Notes: generated by a model from the sequence alone, not told the origin. Positions 7,803-16,638 are shown, numbered from the stretch's first letter. The stretch: DNA of 64,000 nt from Streptomyces sp. NBC_01276 (GCF_041435355.1 NZ_CP108442.1:2542001-2606000); one strand, 5' to 3'. Made by a program: numbers and translations.

Positions 7803-9025
7803 GGCGGGTGCTGCCCGCGTGGACGGCCACGCTGACCTGGAAGTCGGCGTGCTTCATCGTGGTGATGTGCTGCTCGCTGGCGGCCGTGCTGGGACTGCTC
7901 GTGCACGCCGAGGTGACCCGGCAGACCGTCGCGACCGCGCGCGACAAGGCGCTGGAAAGACTGCACGACGCCGCCCTCGCCTACGAGGCGGGCGAGGCCC
8001 TGCCACCCGGTTCGGGCATCGACCCGCAAGGGCTGCCGCCGGAACTGCGGGCCCTGGCGGTGAGCGGGCAGCGGGCCACCGTCGTCGCGGACCACCTGGG
8101 GCAGCCCGTGATGTGGGCCGCCGCCCCGGCGGACGGGCGGGCCCTGGCCACCGCGATCGACTACGGGCAGAGCGCACGGACGATCCGGGGGCTGGACAAC
8201 GCCATCATCGGCTCCTCGCTCCTGGCCATCGGCGGGACGCTGCTGGTGGGGGCCTTCGCCGTGACCCGCGTGACGCGCAGGCTGCACCAGACGGCGGCGG
8301 TCGCCCGGCGGATCACCGGCGGCGACCTGGACGCGCGGGTCGGCGACCCGCGCACGACCGATCCCGCGCGGCACCAGGACGAGGTCTCCACGGTGGCCGG
8401 GGCCCTGGACACGATGGCGGGCACGCTCCAGGCGAAGCTGCTGAGCGAGCAGCGGTTCACGGCCGATGTCGCGCACGAGCTGCGTACGCCGCTGACCGGG
8501 CTGCAGGCGGCGTCGGAGCTGCTGCCGGAGGGGCGGCCGACGCAGCTGGTGCGGGAGCGGGTGCGGACGATGCGGCAGCTGACCGAGGACCTGCTGGAGA
8601 TCTCCAGGCTGGATTCGGGGAGCGAGCGGGTGGACACGGATCTGCACCAGCTGGCGCGGCTGGCGCGGAGGGTGGTGCGGGCGTCGGGGACGGACACGGA
8701 GGTCGTCGTCGTCAGGGACGCGCACGTGGAGACGGACCGGCGGCGGCTGGAGCGGGTGCTGGGGAACCTGGTCGCGAACGCGCACAAGCACGGGCGGGGG
8801 CCGGTGGTGGTGACGGTGGACGGGCCGGTGGTGACCGTACGGGACCACGGGGTCGGGTATCCGGACTACCTGCTCGCGCACGGGCCGCAGCGGTTCCGGA
8901 GCGGGGGCAGGGGGCACGGGCTGGGGCTGACGATCGCGGTGGGGCAGGCGCAGGCGATCGGTGCGCGGCTGGAGTTCCGGGAGGCGGAGGGGGGCGGGGC
9001 GCTGGCGGTACTCACGCTGCCGTAG
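7799..9025 (+). CDS. Sensor histidine kinase without an adjacent response regulator
   Basis: 408 residues. Membrane helices at about residues 15-36 and 134-157 enclose an extracytoplasmic domain of about 95 residues. A HAMP region follows (RRLHQTAAVARRITGGDLDARV), then the HisKA phosphoacceptor box FTADVAHELRTPL with His 226, and a HATPase domain (NLVANAHKHG, DHGVGYPD, GHGLGL). The start is the GTG at 7799 that overlaps the lipoprotein stop by four bases. The next gene downstream is on the other strand and is not a receiver protein, so this kinase is an orphan in its neighbourhood. The pairing with an exported lipoprotein suggests that it senses envelope state. Confidence 0.85.
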   Translation: MRRVLPAWTATLTWKSACFIVVMCCSLAAVLGLLVHAEVTRQTVATARDKALERLHDAALAYEAGEALPPGSGIDPQGLPPELRALAVSGQRATVVADHLGQPVMWAAAPADGRALATAIDYGQSARTIRGLDNAIIGSSLLAIGGTLLVGAFAVTRVTRRLHQTAAVARRITGGDLDARVGDPRTTDPARHQDEVSTVAGALDTMAGTLQAKLLSEQRFTADVAHELRTPLTGLQAASELLPEGRPTQLVRERVRTMRQLTEDLLEISRLDSGSERVDTDLHQLARLARRVVRASGTDTEVVVVRDAHVETDRRRLERVLGNLVANAHKHGRGPVVVTVDGPVVTVRDHGVGYPDYLLAHGPQRFRSGGRGHGLGLTIAVGQAQAIGARLEFREAEGGGALAVLTLP

Positions 9026-9129
9026 CCCTGGCCGGGCGGTTCTCGGGGGTGACCGCCCTGACCGGGCGGGGGCGGGGCTGCGGGGTGGCCGGGGTCGGTG
9101 CCGGGGCCCCGGGAGTGGGGCCGGCAGGG

Positions 9130-9399
9130 TTACGGCTTCTGGGGTTTGGTCCAGGGCCAGCGGAGCTTCGGTTTCCGGCCCGTCGGGGCGAAGGCGTACT
9201 TCCAGCCCTTCTGGAGGCCCAGCCGCTTCGTGTAGCCCGATGGGACCCGTTCGTACAGCAGGACCGTCGGGGGGCCGCCGTCCGGGGCCGGGACCGGGAT
9301 CTCGTACCACTTCGGGGGGTGGCCGGTCGGGCCGAGGAGGATAGGGAGGACCCGGCCGTCCATCGGGCCGCCCTCGAAGGGGGTCGGTTCGCTTCTCAC
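9130..9399 (-). CDS. Small conserved hypothetical protein
   Basis: 89 residues from the GTG at 9399, or 77 from the ATG at 9363. The ATG has the better ribosome binding site (GAGGGCGG five bases before it). The sequence is rich in Pro, Gly, Trp and Lys (KWYEIPVPAPDGGPP, GWKYAFAPTGRKPKLRWPWTKP), with a very basic C-terminus and no membrane helix. I do not recognise the family. It lies 10 bases downstream of the TetR gene on the same strand and may share its transcript. Compositional bias matches its neighbours, and the frame has normal GC at third positions. Confidence 0.6.
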   Translation of the reverse strand: MRSEPTPFEGGPMDGRVLPILLGPTGHPPKWYEIPVPAPDGGPPTVLLYERVPSGYTKRLGLQKGWKYAFAPTGRKPKLRWPWTKPQKP

Positions 9400-9409
9400 G
9401 CCACCAGTG

Positions 9410-10123
9410 TCACAGCAGGTGGGCCGCCTCGGACACCACCGGGATCACGCGGCGGGCGAGGACCCCTACGGGCCCGTCGGACGACTCCAGGGCCAGGGCG
9501 GCCCGCGCGGCCGCCGCGGTTTCGGGGTCGGTGGCGGCGGTGGCCGTCAGGAGGGCGATGAACTGGTCCAGGAGCCAGTCGCGCAGCTGGCCGGCCTCCG
9601 GCTGCCGGCCCTCGTCGATCCAGATCAGCGATGCCGCCTCGACGGCGGTGATCCACGTGCGGACCATCATCCGCAGCCGCGGCCCGGGGGTGGGGACGCC
9701 GAGGTGGACGAGGATCTGGTCGGCGGCCGCGCGGCGGATGCCGTCGACGGTGGCACTGGTGCGGGAGGTCTCGACGACGCTGCCGCCCTGGAGGAGGGCG
9801 GAGAAGCCGGTGTGGTGTTCGTCGACGAAGGCGAGGTAGCGGTCCAGGGCGCGGGAGAGCCGCTGGGTGAGGGGACCGTGCTGGGGTTCCGCGAAGCAGA
9901 GTTCGAGGACGTCGGCGGCGGAGCGCAGGGCGGCCTCGTAGAGCTGCTGCTTGCCGCCCGGGAAGTACCGGTAGACCAGCGGTCGGGAGACCCCGGCGGC
10001 TTCCGCGACGTCGTCGAGGGAGACCTCCTCCGGTGCCCGGTGCGCGAACAGCGACAGGGCCGCGTCGAGGAGTTGGGCCCGCCGCTCCTCGACGCTCAGC
10101 CTGCGGTACGCGCGTACGGTCAT
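9410..10123 (-). CDS. TetR family transcriptional regulator
   Basis: 237 residues. The N-terminal helix-turn-helix is clear: RRAQLLDAALSLFA, then VSLDDVAEAAGVSRPLVYRYFPGGKQQLY (about residues 35-65). The C-terminal helices form a ligand or dimer domain of the FadR/AcrR-like kind (LVHLGVPTPGPRLRMMVRTWITAVEAASLIW). It follows the AurF-like gene on the same strand with a 23-base gap, so it probably represses its own operon and the divergent diiron gene. A dyad overlapping the promoter of the AurF-like gene (11125-11148) is a candidate operator. The ligand is unknown. Confidence 0.88.
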   Translation of the reverse strand: MTVRAYRRLSVEERRAQLLDAALSLFAHRAPEEVSLDDVAEAAGVSRPLVYRYFPGGKQQLYEAALRSAADVLELCFAEPQHGPLTQRLSRALDRYLAFVDEHHTGFSALLQGGSVVETSRTSATVDGIRRAAADQILVHLGVPTPGPRLRMMVRTWITAVEAASLIWIDEGRQPEAGQLRDWLLDQFIALLTATAATDPETAAAARAALALESSDGPVGVLARRVIPVVSEAAHLL

Positions 10124-10146
10124 GCACGCAGGGTAGACGACGCCCC

Positions 10147-11076
10147 TCAGGCCAGGAGGCCGGAGCTCTTCCACAGCCGACGGCCGACGCCGCGCAGGAC
10201 GCCGATGTCGTCGAGGAAGTCGGTGAGCCGCTTGGCGCCGGTCTGCATGACCTCCCGGCGGTGTCCGCTGGCCTTGACCTGGGCGACGGCTTCGCGCCGG
10301 TCCAGGCCGATGTTGTCGTAGACCTGGGGGTTGACGAAGGCCAGGGAGAAGACGCGGGCGGCCTCTCCGCAGCTGATCCGGGTGAGTTCCTGCTCCCAGC
10401 GCGGGGCGGTCAGCATCTGGCGGCGCAGTTCCTCGCGGGCGTAGCGGACGTGGCGGGCCTCCTCGATGACGTGGATCCGGGTGACTCCGCGCACCAGGGG
10501 CTGGATCCGCTCGTCGGGGAAGGTGAGGCGCTGCATCCAGTCGAGGATCTCCTCGCCGAGGAGGGTGCAGGCGAAGGAACCCGGGGTGGTGGACACCGTC
10601 TTGAGGATGCGGGCGAGGTTGTGGTTGACGCGGGAGACGGGGTAGGCCGGGGTGCCGCTCTCGCGGATCATGCGGGCGAACATCATGGAGTGGCGGCACT
10701 CGTCGGCGATCTCGGTGAGTGCGTAGCGGACGTGGTTGCTGGTCAGGGACTTGTCGTAGATGTGGCGGACCAGCAGCTGCATGAGGATGATCTCGAACCA
10801 GATGCCGAGGGAGCCGAGGGCGGCGGCCTCGTGGCGGGAGAGGTCGATGCGCTGCTCCTCGCCCATCTTCTTCCACAGCGGGGTGCCGTAGAGGGAGAGC
10901 AGCTCGGGGGGCCAGTAGTACTTGCCCTCGATCGGCGGGGCGCCCCAGTCGAGTTCGCGGTCCGGGTCGAAGGAGTGTTTCGCGGAGGATTCGAGCAGTC
11001 GTTCGGCGATCTGCTCGCGGTCCTTGAGCAGGCCGAGGGCGTCCCTCAGCGCGGCTCGTTCCGTCACTGTCGTCAT
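10147..11076 (-). CDS. AurF-like diiron oxygenase
   Basis: 309 residues. It belongs to the p-aminobenzoate N-oxygenase AurF family of non-heme diiron enzymes, which also includes acyl-lipid and aryl-amine oxygenases. Carboxylate/histidine ligand motifs are visible: EIADECRHSMMF (about residues 121-132) and VIEEARHVRYAREEL (about 202-216), with a further Glu in LLGEEILDW. The ATG at 11076 is preferred to the GTG at 11088 because the GAGG site is too close to the latter. It forms an operon with the TetR gene and diverges from a second diiron-type gene, which suggests a shared lipid or small-molecule oxidation pathway. The substrate is unknown. Confidence 0.85.
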   Translation of the reverse strand: MTTVTERAALRDALGLLKDREQIAERLLESSAKHSFDPDRELDWGAPPIEGKYYWPPELLSLYGTPLWKKMGEEQRIDLSRHEAAALGSLGIWFEIILMQLLVRHIYDKSLTSNHVRYALTEIADECRHSMMFARMIRESGTPAYPVSRVNHNLARILKTVSTTPGSFACTLLGEEILDWMQRLTFPDERIQPLVRGVTRIHVIEEARHVRYAREELRRQMLTAPRWEQELTRISCGEAARVFSLAFVNPQVYDNIGLDRREAVAQVKASGHRREVMQTGAKRLTDFLDDIGVLRGVGRRLWKSSGLLA

Positions 11077-11124
11077 GGCTTCGGGCACCTCGCGGTCGGG
11101 TTACCTGCGGTCACCTCTTATGAG

Positions 11125-11148
11125 ACTGCCTGTCAGCAAGGGCGTCAA
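11125..11148 (-). promoter_or_regulatory. Candidate promoter with overlapping dyad (possible TetR site)
   Basis: Reading the minus strand, TTGACG (11148-11143) resembles a -35 box. It is followed by CTTGCTGACAGGCAGTC, an imperfect dyad (TGCTGACAGGCA) sitting in the spacer, and then TCTCATAAG where a -10 box would fall. A repressor bound there would block transcription of the AurF-like/TetR operon. Assignment to the neighbouring TetR protein rests on position alone. Confidence 0.4.
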
Positions 11149-11236
11149 TCCCCCGCGCACGACTTGTTGACCGCGCGTCTACCAACGTGTGACGCTGCCA
11201 ACCACCGCATCCCGTACGGCAGTCGAGGAGGCGTCA

Positions 11237-12352
11237 GTGTCGACGCACGAGCTCTACACCAAAGCCCCGCACGAGGACGTCTGGCAGGTCCCCGCCACCG
11301 GTTCGGCCCGCTTCAGCTGGGAGTACGACGGGGGCCGCGAACGCCTCCTCGCCCTCTACCAGAAGGGCAAGGACAAGCAGTGGGACGGCGCCAAGCGCAT
11401 CGACTGGGGCATCGAGGTGGACCCGTACGACCCGCTCGGCACCCCCGACGAGGTGCTGACCCTCTACGGCACCCGCCACTGGGCCAAGATGACCGACCGG
11501 GACAAGGGCGAACTGCGCCGGCACTACAGCGCGTGGAACTTCAGCCAGTTCCTGCACGGCGAGCAGGGCGCCATGGTGTGCGCGGCGCGCATCGTGGAAT
11601 CGGTGCCGGACCTGGACGCGAAGTTCTACTCGGCCACCCAGACCATGGACGAGGCCCGGCACGCCGAGATCTTCGGGCGCTTCCTGCACGAGAAGGTCGG
11701 GATGCTCTACCCGGTCAACGACAGCCTCCAGGGGCTGCTCGGGGACACCCTGCGCGACTCCCGCTGGGACATGCCGTACCTGGGCATGCAGGTGCTGATC
11801 GAGGGCCTGGCACTGGCCGCGTTCGGCATGATCCGCGACACCACCGACAAGCCGCTGCCCAAGCAGATCCTGGCCTACGTGATGCAGGACGAGGCCCGGC
11901 ACGTGGCCTTCGGGCGGATGGCCCTGCGCGACTACTACCGTCAGCTGACCGACGCCGAGCTGCGCGAGCGCGAGGAGTTCGTGATCGAGGGCTGCTACCT
12001 CATGCGCGACCGGCTGCGCGGGGTGGAGGTCCTGGAGAACTTCGGCGTACCCAGGCGGGAGGCGGAGGAGTACAGCGAGCAGTCGGAGTTCCTGCACCTG
12101 TTCCGCAAGCTGCTGTTCAGCCGGATCGTGCCCTGCGTCAAGGACATCGGACTGTGGGGCGAGCGGCTCCAGAAGGCCTACCTGGAGATGGGGGTCTTCG
12201 ACATGGGCGATTCCAATCTGGACCTGCTCATGAGCCAGGACGAGGAGCTGGCGGAGTCCCTCGACCGCGAACGCTTCGCGGCCGAGGAACAGGAGCGCGT
12301 GGCGGAGGTGACGGCCGCCATCCGGGAAGGCGGCGAGGGCGCCGTCGGCTAG
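11237..12352 (+). CDS. Ferritin-like diiron protein
   Basis: 371 residues. A helical diiron protein of the ribonucleotide reductase R2/ferritin-like superfamily. Paired metal-ligand motifs are visible: TMDEARHAEIFGRFL (about residues 136-150) and MQDEARHVAFGRMAL (about 216-230), with upstream Glu residues in LHGEQGAM and LIEGLAL, giving the E/ExxH plus E/ExxH pattern. The GTG at 11237 follows GAGGAGG. It faces the AurF-like gene across about 160 bases of shared upstream DNA, so the two iron enzymes are probably co-regulated by the TetR protein. Its last four bases overlap the end of the convergent DUF3291 gene. The reaction is unknown. Confidence 0.82.
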   Translation: MSTHELYTKAPHEDVWQVPATGSARFSWEYDGGRERLLALYQKGKDKQWDGAKRIDWGIEVDPYDPLGTPDEVLTLYGTRHWAKMTDRDKGELRRHYSAWNFSQFLHGEQGAMVCAARIVESVPDLDAKFYSATQTMDEARHAEIFGRFLHEKVGMLYPVNDSLQGLLGDTLRDSRWDMPYLGMQVLIEGLALAAFGMIRDTTDKPLPKQILAYVMQDEARHVAFGRMALRDYYRQLTDAELREREEFVIEGCYLMRDRLRGVEVLENFGVPRREAEEYSEQSEFLHLFRKLLFSRIVPCVKDIGLWGERLQKAYLEMGVFDMGDSNLDLLMSQDEELAESLDRERFAAEEQERVAEVTAAIREGGEGAVG

Positions 12353-12825
12353 ACCGCGTCCGGGCGCGGGAAGGACGTGCGCAGGGTGAACGCGTACGGC
12401 GTCGGCCCGTGTTCGCGCAGGCTCAGCAGTCGCTCCTCGGCGTCCGCGACCGTGGGGCGCCGGCCCGCCGGGACCCACCACAGGGTCGCCATGGCCTCCG
12501 TGACGTGCTCGAACCACTCCCGCCTGCGGGACATCAGCTCCCGGTGCCGCCCCTGGTACATGAAGGCGGTGAGGGCGTCGGTGTTCCGCCACACGGACAT
12601 GTTGACGATGATCCACTCGTCGCCGAAGATCCTCACCTCCGTCGCGTCGCCCTCCTCCCCCTGGAGCCGCCACACGAAGCCGTCGGCGGCCTCCGCCGCG
12701 GCGTTGACGGGTTCGAGCCCGTCGACGAAGTCCTTCAGTTCCGGTGAGTCCAAGGGGTACTTGAGACGGGATATGTTCACCTGGGCCAGCTCGTGGGCGG
12801 CGTCGGCGTCGCGGTCGTGGGTCAT
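12349..12825 (-). CDS. DUF3291 domain protein
   Basis: 158 residues. The DUF3291 fold is an alpha/beta-barrel dimer related to antibiotic-biosynthesis monooxygenases. The conserved features are LAQVNISRLKYPLDSPELKDFVDGLEPVNAAAEAADGFVWRL at the start and DEWIIVNMSVWRNTDALTAFMYQGRHRELMSRRREWFEH in the middle, the latter carrying His and Arg residues that line the pocket in this fold. Function is unproven. It ends four bases inside the 3' end of the convergent diiron gene. Confidence 0.85.
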   Translation of the reverse strand: MTHDRDADAAHELAQVNISRLKYPLDSPELKDFVDGLEPVNAAAEAADGFVWRLQGEEGDATEVRIFGDEWIIVNMSVWRNTDALTAFMYQGRHRELMSRRREWFEHVTEAMATLWWVPAGRRPTVADAEERLLSLREHGPTPYAFTLRTSFPRPDAV

Positions 12826-12868
12826 GCCCCAGGGCTAGCAGCCCGGCCCCGCGCGCCGCCACGGCGTT

Positions 12869-14329
12869 TCAGCGGGTGGACAGCGCGGCCTCCATCACCG
12901 CCCGCGCGATCGGCGCCGCGGCGCCGTTGCCGCTGATGTCCCCGCGGACCGCCGACGCGTCCTCGACCACCACGGCCACCGCCACCGCCGGCTGCGGAGC
13001 GCCCTGCGCCCGGGCCCAGGAGATGAACCAGGCGTACGGGGTACCGGCGTTGCCGACGCCGTGCTGCGCCGTGCCGGTCTTGCCCCCGACCTGCGCGCCC
13101 TTGATGGCCGCGTTGCGCCCGGTGCCGTTCTCGACGACCTTCACCATCAGTTCCTGCATCCGCAGCGCCGTGGCCGGGCTCATCGCCCGGCCCAGGGTGT
13201 GCTGGGCCGCGGACCGGACCTGCGAGCCGTCGTGCCGGGTGGTGCGCTCCACCAGGTAAGGGGTCTTGATCTCCCCGCCGTTGGCGACCGCCGCCGCGAC
13301 CATCGCCATCTGGAGCGGGGTGGCCCTGGTGTTGAACTGCCCGATCGAGGAGAGCGCCAGCTGGTCGGGGCTCATGTCGGTGTCGAAGTTCGACCGCGAG
13401 ACCCAGGAGGGGACCCGCAGCCCGTCGTCGTTGAACCCGAACCGGTCCGCCGCCTCCGCCATGCGGCGCAGGCCCACCCGCACCCCGATCTTGGCCATCA
13501 CCGTGTTGCAGGAGAACCGCACCGCCTCCGCCATCGAGGCGTCCTGGCAGCCCGCGCCGGCGTTCGGGAGCAGGGTGCTCGTACCGGGGAGCGGATACGG
13601 GTCGGGGGTCTCGGTGGGCGCGTCCACGTCGGCGACCACGCCGGAGTCCAGGGCCGCGGCCGCCGTCACGATCTTGAAGGTGGAGCCGGGCGGGTAGGTC
13701 TCGCGCAGCGCCCGGTTCAGCATGGGCTTGGCGGGGTCCGCGTTCAGCCGCAGCCACGCCGCCTTGACCTTCGCACCGGTACCGGAGAGCAGGCCGGGGT
13801 CGTAGGAGGGGCTGCTCACCAGCGCCAGGATCCGGCCCGTCGCCGGTTCCACGGCCGCGACCGCGCCCCGCTTGCCGCCCAGCCCCCGGTACGCGGCCCG
13901 CTGTACGGCGGCGCGCAGGGTGGTGACGGCGTCGCCGCCGCCGGGGCGGCCGCGCGAGAGCTCGTACCAGAGGGGGAAGGCGGACAGTCCCGGATCGGTG
14001 CCGGACAGGACGGCGTCCTCGGCGCGCTCGACGAAGCTGGTGCCGTACGTCTGGGAGGAGAAGCCGGTGACGGGGGCGTAGAGCGGGCCGTCGGCGTACG
14101 TGCGCTCGTAGCGCAGGAGCTGGCCGCTGTCGCGGGAGCCGGTGACGGGCTTGCCGTCGACCAGGATCCGCCCGCGCGGTTCGGCGTAGCGCTGGACGGC
14201 GGGCCGCTTGTTGGCCGGGTTCGCGCCGTAGGCGGCGGCCTCCCAGACCTGCACCCGGGCGACGTTGACCAGCAGGGCGACGAGCAGCAGGGCGCAGAAG
14301 TACCCGCACCAGCGGATGTAGCGGATCAT
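12869..14329 (-). CDS. Class B penicillin-binding protein (PbpA-type transpeptidase)
   Basis: 486 residues. It cross-links peptidoglycan outside the membrane. A single N-terminal membrane anchor (about residues 9-27) is followed by a short dimerisation region and a full transpeptidase domain: STFK with nucleophile Ser 216 and Lys 219, SCN at 273-275, and KTGT at 417-420. It lies directly downstream of, and overlaps by ATGA, a SEDS-family polymerase gene, the usual pairing in which the glycosyltransferase and transpeptidase act as one complex. Relatives of such pairs in Streptomyces act in septation or sporulation rather than in the dcw cluster; the stage here is not shown by the sequence. Confidence 0.92.
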   Translation of the reverse strand: MIRYIRWCGYFCALLLVALLVNVARVQVWEAAAYGANPANKRPAVQRYAEPRGRILVDGKPVTGSRDSGQLLRYERTYADGPLYAPVTGFSSQTYGTSFVERAEDAVLSGTDPGLSAFPLWYELSRGRPGGGDAVTTLRAAVQRAAYRGLGGKRGAVAAVEPATGRILALVSSPSYDPGLLSGTGAKVKAAWLRLNADPAKPMLNRALRETYPPGSTFKIVTAAAALDSGVVADVDAPTETPDPYPLPGTSTLLPNAGAGCQDASMAEAVRFSCNTVMAKIGVRVGLRRMAEAADRFGFNDDGLRVPSWVSRSNFDTDMSPDQLALSSIGQFNTRATPLQMAMVAAAVANGGEIKTPYLVERTTRHDGSQVRSAAQHTLGRAMSPATALRMQELMVKVVENGTGRNAAIKGAQVGGKTGTAQHGVGNAGTPYAWFISWARAQGAPQPAVAVAVVVEDASAVRGDISGNGAAAPIARAVMEAALSTR

Positions 14330-15705
14330 CCGGCCCCCTCCCGCCCGTACTCGGCGGGACGGGGGCGGCGGGCGTTGTCGCTGAGCCGGACCAGCAGCGC
14401 GACGATGATCCAGTTGGTGACGACGGAGGAGCCGCCCTGGGCGAGGAAGGGCATGGCCATGCCGGTCAGCGGGATCAGTCCGGTCACGCCGCCCGCGATG
14501 ACGAAGACCTGGAGGGCGATGATCGAGGCGAGCCCGGTGGCGAGCAGCCGCCCGAAGGGGTCGCGCAGGGCGAGTCCGGCGCGGAAGCCCCGGGAGACGA
14601 GGAGCCCGTAGAGGAGCAGGATCGCGGTGAGGCCGACGAGGCCGAGCTCCTCGCCGGCGGTGGCGAGGACGAAGTCCGACTTGGCGGCGAATCCGATGAG
14701 GAAGGACTGGCCGTGGCCGAGGCCGGCGCCGAGGAGGCCGCCGGCGGCGAAGGAGAAGAGGGACTGCGCGAGCTGGCCGGGGCCCTCGCCCCGCTCGATG
14801 GAGGCGAAAGGATTCAGCCAGTCGTCGACGCGGCTGTTCACGTGCGGTTCCAGGGTCCCGACGGCATAGGCGCCGAGGGCCGCGAGGACGAGCCCGATGG
14901 CGATCCAGCCGATCCGTCCGGTGGCGGTGAACAGCATGATCACGAAGAGGCCGAAGAAGAGGAGCGAGGTGCCGAGGTCCCGCTCCAGGACCAGCACGCC
15001 CACGCTGAGCAGCCAGATCGCCAGGATCGGGCCGAGCACCCGGCCGGGCAGGAGACGCAGCTTCCAGAAGATCCGGCGGCCGGTCAGGGCGAGGGCGGTG
15101 CGGTTCGCGGCGAGGTAGGCGGCGAAGAAGACGGCGAGCAGGATCTTGGCGAACTCCCCCGGCTGGAAGGAGAGCCCCGCGAAGCGGATCCAGATGTGGG
15201 CGCCGTTGACGGCCGGGAAGAGGACGGGGACGAGCATCAGGGCGAGCGCGGCGGCGACCGAGAGGTAGGCGTACTTCTGGAGCGCGCGGTGATCGCGCAG
15301 CCCCGCGACGACGAGGACGAACAGCACCACCCCCAGGGCCGACCAGCGCAGCTGGTCGCCCGCGCCGCTCTCGCCGGGGGTCGCGAGGTCGAGCCGCTGG
15401 ATGAGGACCAGGCCGAGGCCGTTGAGCAGCACGGCGATCGGGAGCAGGAGGGGATCGGCGTAGGAGGCCCGGAACCGGACGGCGAGGTGCGCGAGCAGGG
15501 CGGCGCCGCCGAGGCCCGCGGCGTAACGGCCGCCGGGACGGGGGAAGTGGCCGGTGTCCGCGAGGCCGACGTGGACGTGGCCCAGTACGGAGATCAGGAC
15601 CGCACCGGCGAGCAGCGTCAGCTCGATGCCCCGGCCCTTGGGGGCGCGGGCATCGGGGGGCGGGGGCGGAGCGGGCTCCGTCACCTTCGCCGTCAGAGCG
15701 GTCAT
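14326..15705 (-). CDS. SEDS family peptidoglycan polymerase (FtsW/RodA/SpoVE-like)
   Basis: 459 residues with about ten to twelve membrane helices. It polymerises glycan strands from lipid II. SEDS signatures are present: SFQPGEFAKILLAVFFAAYL (about residues 190-209), LVLERDLGTSLLFFGLF, and the C-terminal IPLTGMAMPFLAQGGSSVVTNWI. The ATG at 15705 gives a short Pro-rich cytoplasmic N-terminus; no strong ribosome binding site precedes it. Its TGA overlaps the ATG of the class B PBP, indicating translational coupling. It diverges from the DUF6325 gene. Confidence 0.92.
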   Translation of the reverse strand: MTALTAKVTEPAPPPPPDARAPKGRGIELTLLAGAVLISVLGHVHVGLADTGHFPRPGGRYAAGLGGAALLAHLAVRFRASYADPLLLPIAVLLNGLGLVLIQRLDLATPGESGAGDQLRWSALGVVLFVLVVAGLRDHRALQKYAYLSVAAALALMLVPVLFPAVNGAHIWIRFAGLSFQPGEFAKILLAVFFAAYLAANRTALALTGRRIFWKLRLLPGRVLGPILAIWLLSVGVLVLERDLGTSLLFFGLFVIMLFTATGRIGWIAIGLVLAALGAYAVGTLEPHVNSRVDDWLNPFASIERGEGPGQLAQSLFSFAAGGLLGAGLGHGQSFLIGFAAKSDFVLATAGEELGLVGLTAILLLYGLLVSRGFRAGLALRDPFGRLLATGLASIIALQVFVIAGGVTGLIPLTGMAMPFLAQGGSSVVTNWIIVALLVRLSDNARRPRPAEYGREGAG

Positions 15706-15802
15706 ACGGGGAAACGTAGCAAGGGTAGGGCGGGTATGTCCGCTTATGTCATAGTGTGCCGAAGAGTCGTCATAAACGGTCAGGAGTAGGGAGCCCCGGC
15801 GC

Positions 15803-16192
15803 ATGGGACCTGTGGAATTCATCGTCCTGGCCTTCCCGGAGGAACAGCTGCGGGTACCGGCCGTCGAGGCCGTGATGGGACTGCGCAAGACCGGGGTGGT
15901 CCGCCTGATCGACGGCCTCGTCACGACGAAGACGGCCGGGGGCGAGGTGATGGCGGCGGAGTTCGACGAGTTCGTCGAGCTACGGGGCCTCCTGGCGGGC
16001 CGCGACGTGGCGCGGCTGATCGGGCCCGAGGACGTACGGGAGGCGGCGGAACTCCTGGACCGGGGCAGCTGCGCGCTGCTCCTGGTGGTGGAGCACGTGT
16101 GGGCACAGGACGCGGCGGTGGCCGTACGGGCGGCGGGCGGACGGATCGTGGGCTCGGTCCGGATCCCGGCGGACCGGGTGGAGGTGGCGTGA
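15803..16192 (+). CDS. DUF6325 family protein
   Basis: 129 residues. The start MGPVEFIVLAFPEEQLRVPAV and the alternation of strands and amphipathic helices match the DUF6325 group (formerly annotated as DUF1269-like membrane associated), common in actinobacteria. There is no signal peptide or membrane helix; RLIDGLVTTKTAGGEV and GSCALLLVVEHVWA are conserved-looking blocks. Function unknown. It overlaps the SHOCT gene by one base (TGATG), and such pairs recur in actinobacteria, so the two products probably work together. Confidence 0.78.
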   Translation: MGPVEFIVLAFPEEQLRVPAVEAVMGLRKTGVVRLIDGLVTTKTAGGEVMAAEFDEFVELRGLLAGRDVARLIGPEDVREAAELLDRGSCALLLVVEHVWAQDAAVAVRAAGGRIVGSVRIPADRVEVA

Positions 16193-16638
16193 TGTTCATC
16201 CGGCCGGTCGGTGTGACGGTGTCCCCCGCGGTCCGCCCACCGGGCCGCCCCCTCCTCCGCGGCCTGCTCCGCCGGGCGTCGGGCGCGGCGGAGTGGGCGA
16301 CGGCGGAAGGCGTGGGGGAGGGTGCGGGGGAGGACGGCGTGGTGGAGGGCGGCGCGGTGGAGGAGAGCGTGGCGGAGGAACTGGAGGCGGCGCTGGAGGA
16401 GGAGGTCAGGGGCGGGGCGGGGATGAGGGCGGAGGGCGTGGCGGGTCGGGAGCCCGAAGTGGGCGGCGAGCCGGAGAGCGGGGGCGAGCCCCCGACGGAG
16501 GCGGTGCCCCCGGCCCACCCGCCCGTGGCCGGGCCCACCCTGGTGGCGGAGCTGACCCAACTCTCCGACCTGGCCCGTCAGGGCCTCCTGACCCCGGAGG
16601 AGTTCACCCTGGCGAAGGGGCGCCTGCTGCGGGGGTAG
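16192..16638 (+). CDS. SHOCT domain protein
   Basis: 148 residues. The last 28 residues (LTQLSDLARQGLLTPEEFTLAKGRLLRG) are a SHOCT domain, a short C-terminal helical hairpin found on many actinobacterial envelope and stress proteins and thought to mediate oligomerisation. The middle (about residues 35-110) is a low-complexity Glu/Gly/Ala/Val-rich stretch with poor conservation, and the N-terminus is basic. The ATG overlaps the DUF6325 stop; a GTG one codon earlier is also possible. Confidence 0.75.
   Translation: MFIRPVGVTVSPAVRPPGRPLLRGLLRRASGAAEWATAEGVGEGAGEDGVVEGGAVEESVAEELEAALEEEVRGGAGMRAEGVAGREPEVGGEPESGGEPPTEAVPPAHPPVAGPTLVAELTQLSDLARQGLLTPEEFTLAKGRLLRG

Noticed and set aside
7053..9025. 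Could the lipoprotein and kinase be CseA and CseC of the SigE system?
   Set aside because: There is no sigE or cseB neighbour, and the lipoprotein is followed directly by the kinase rather than by a regulator.
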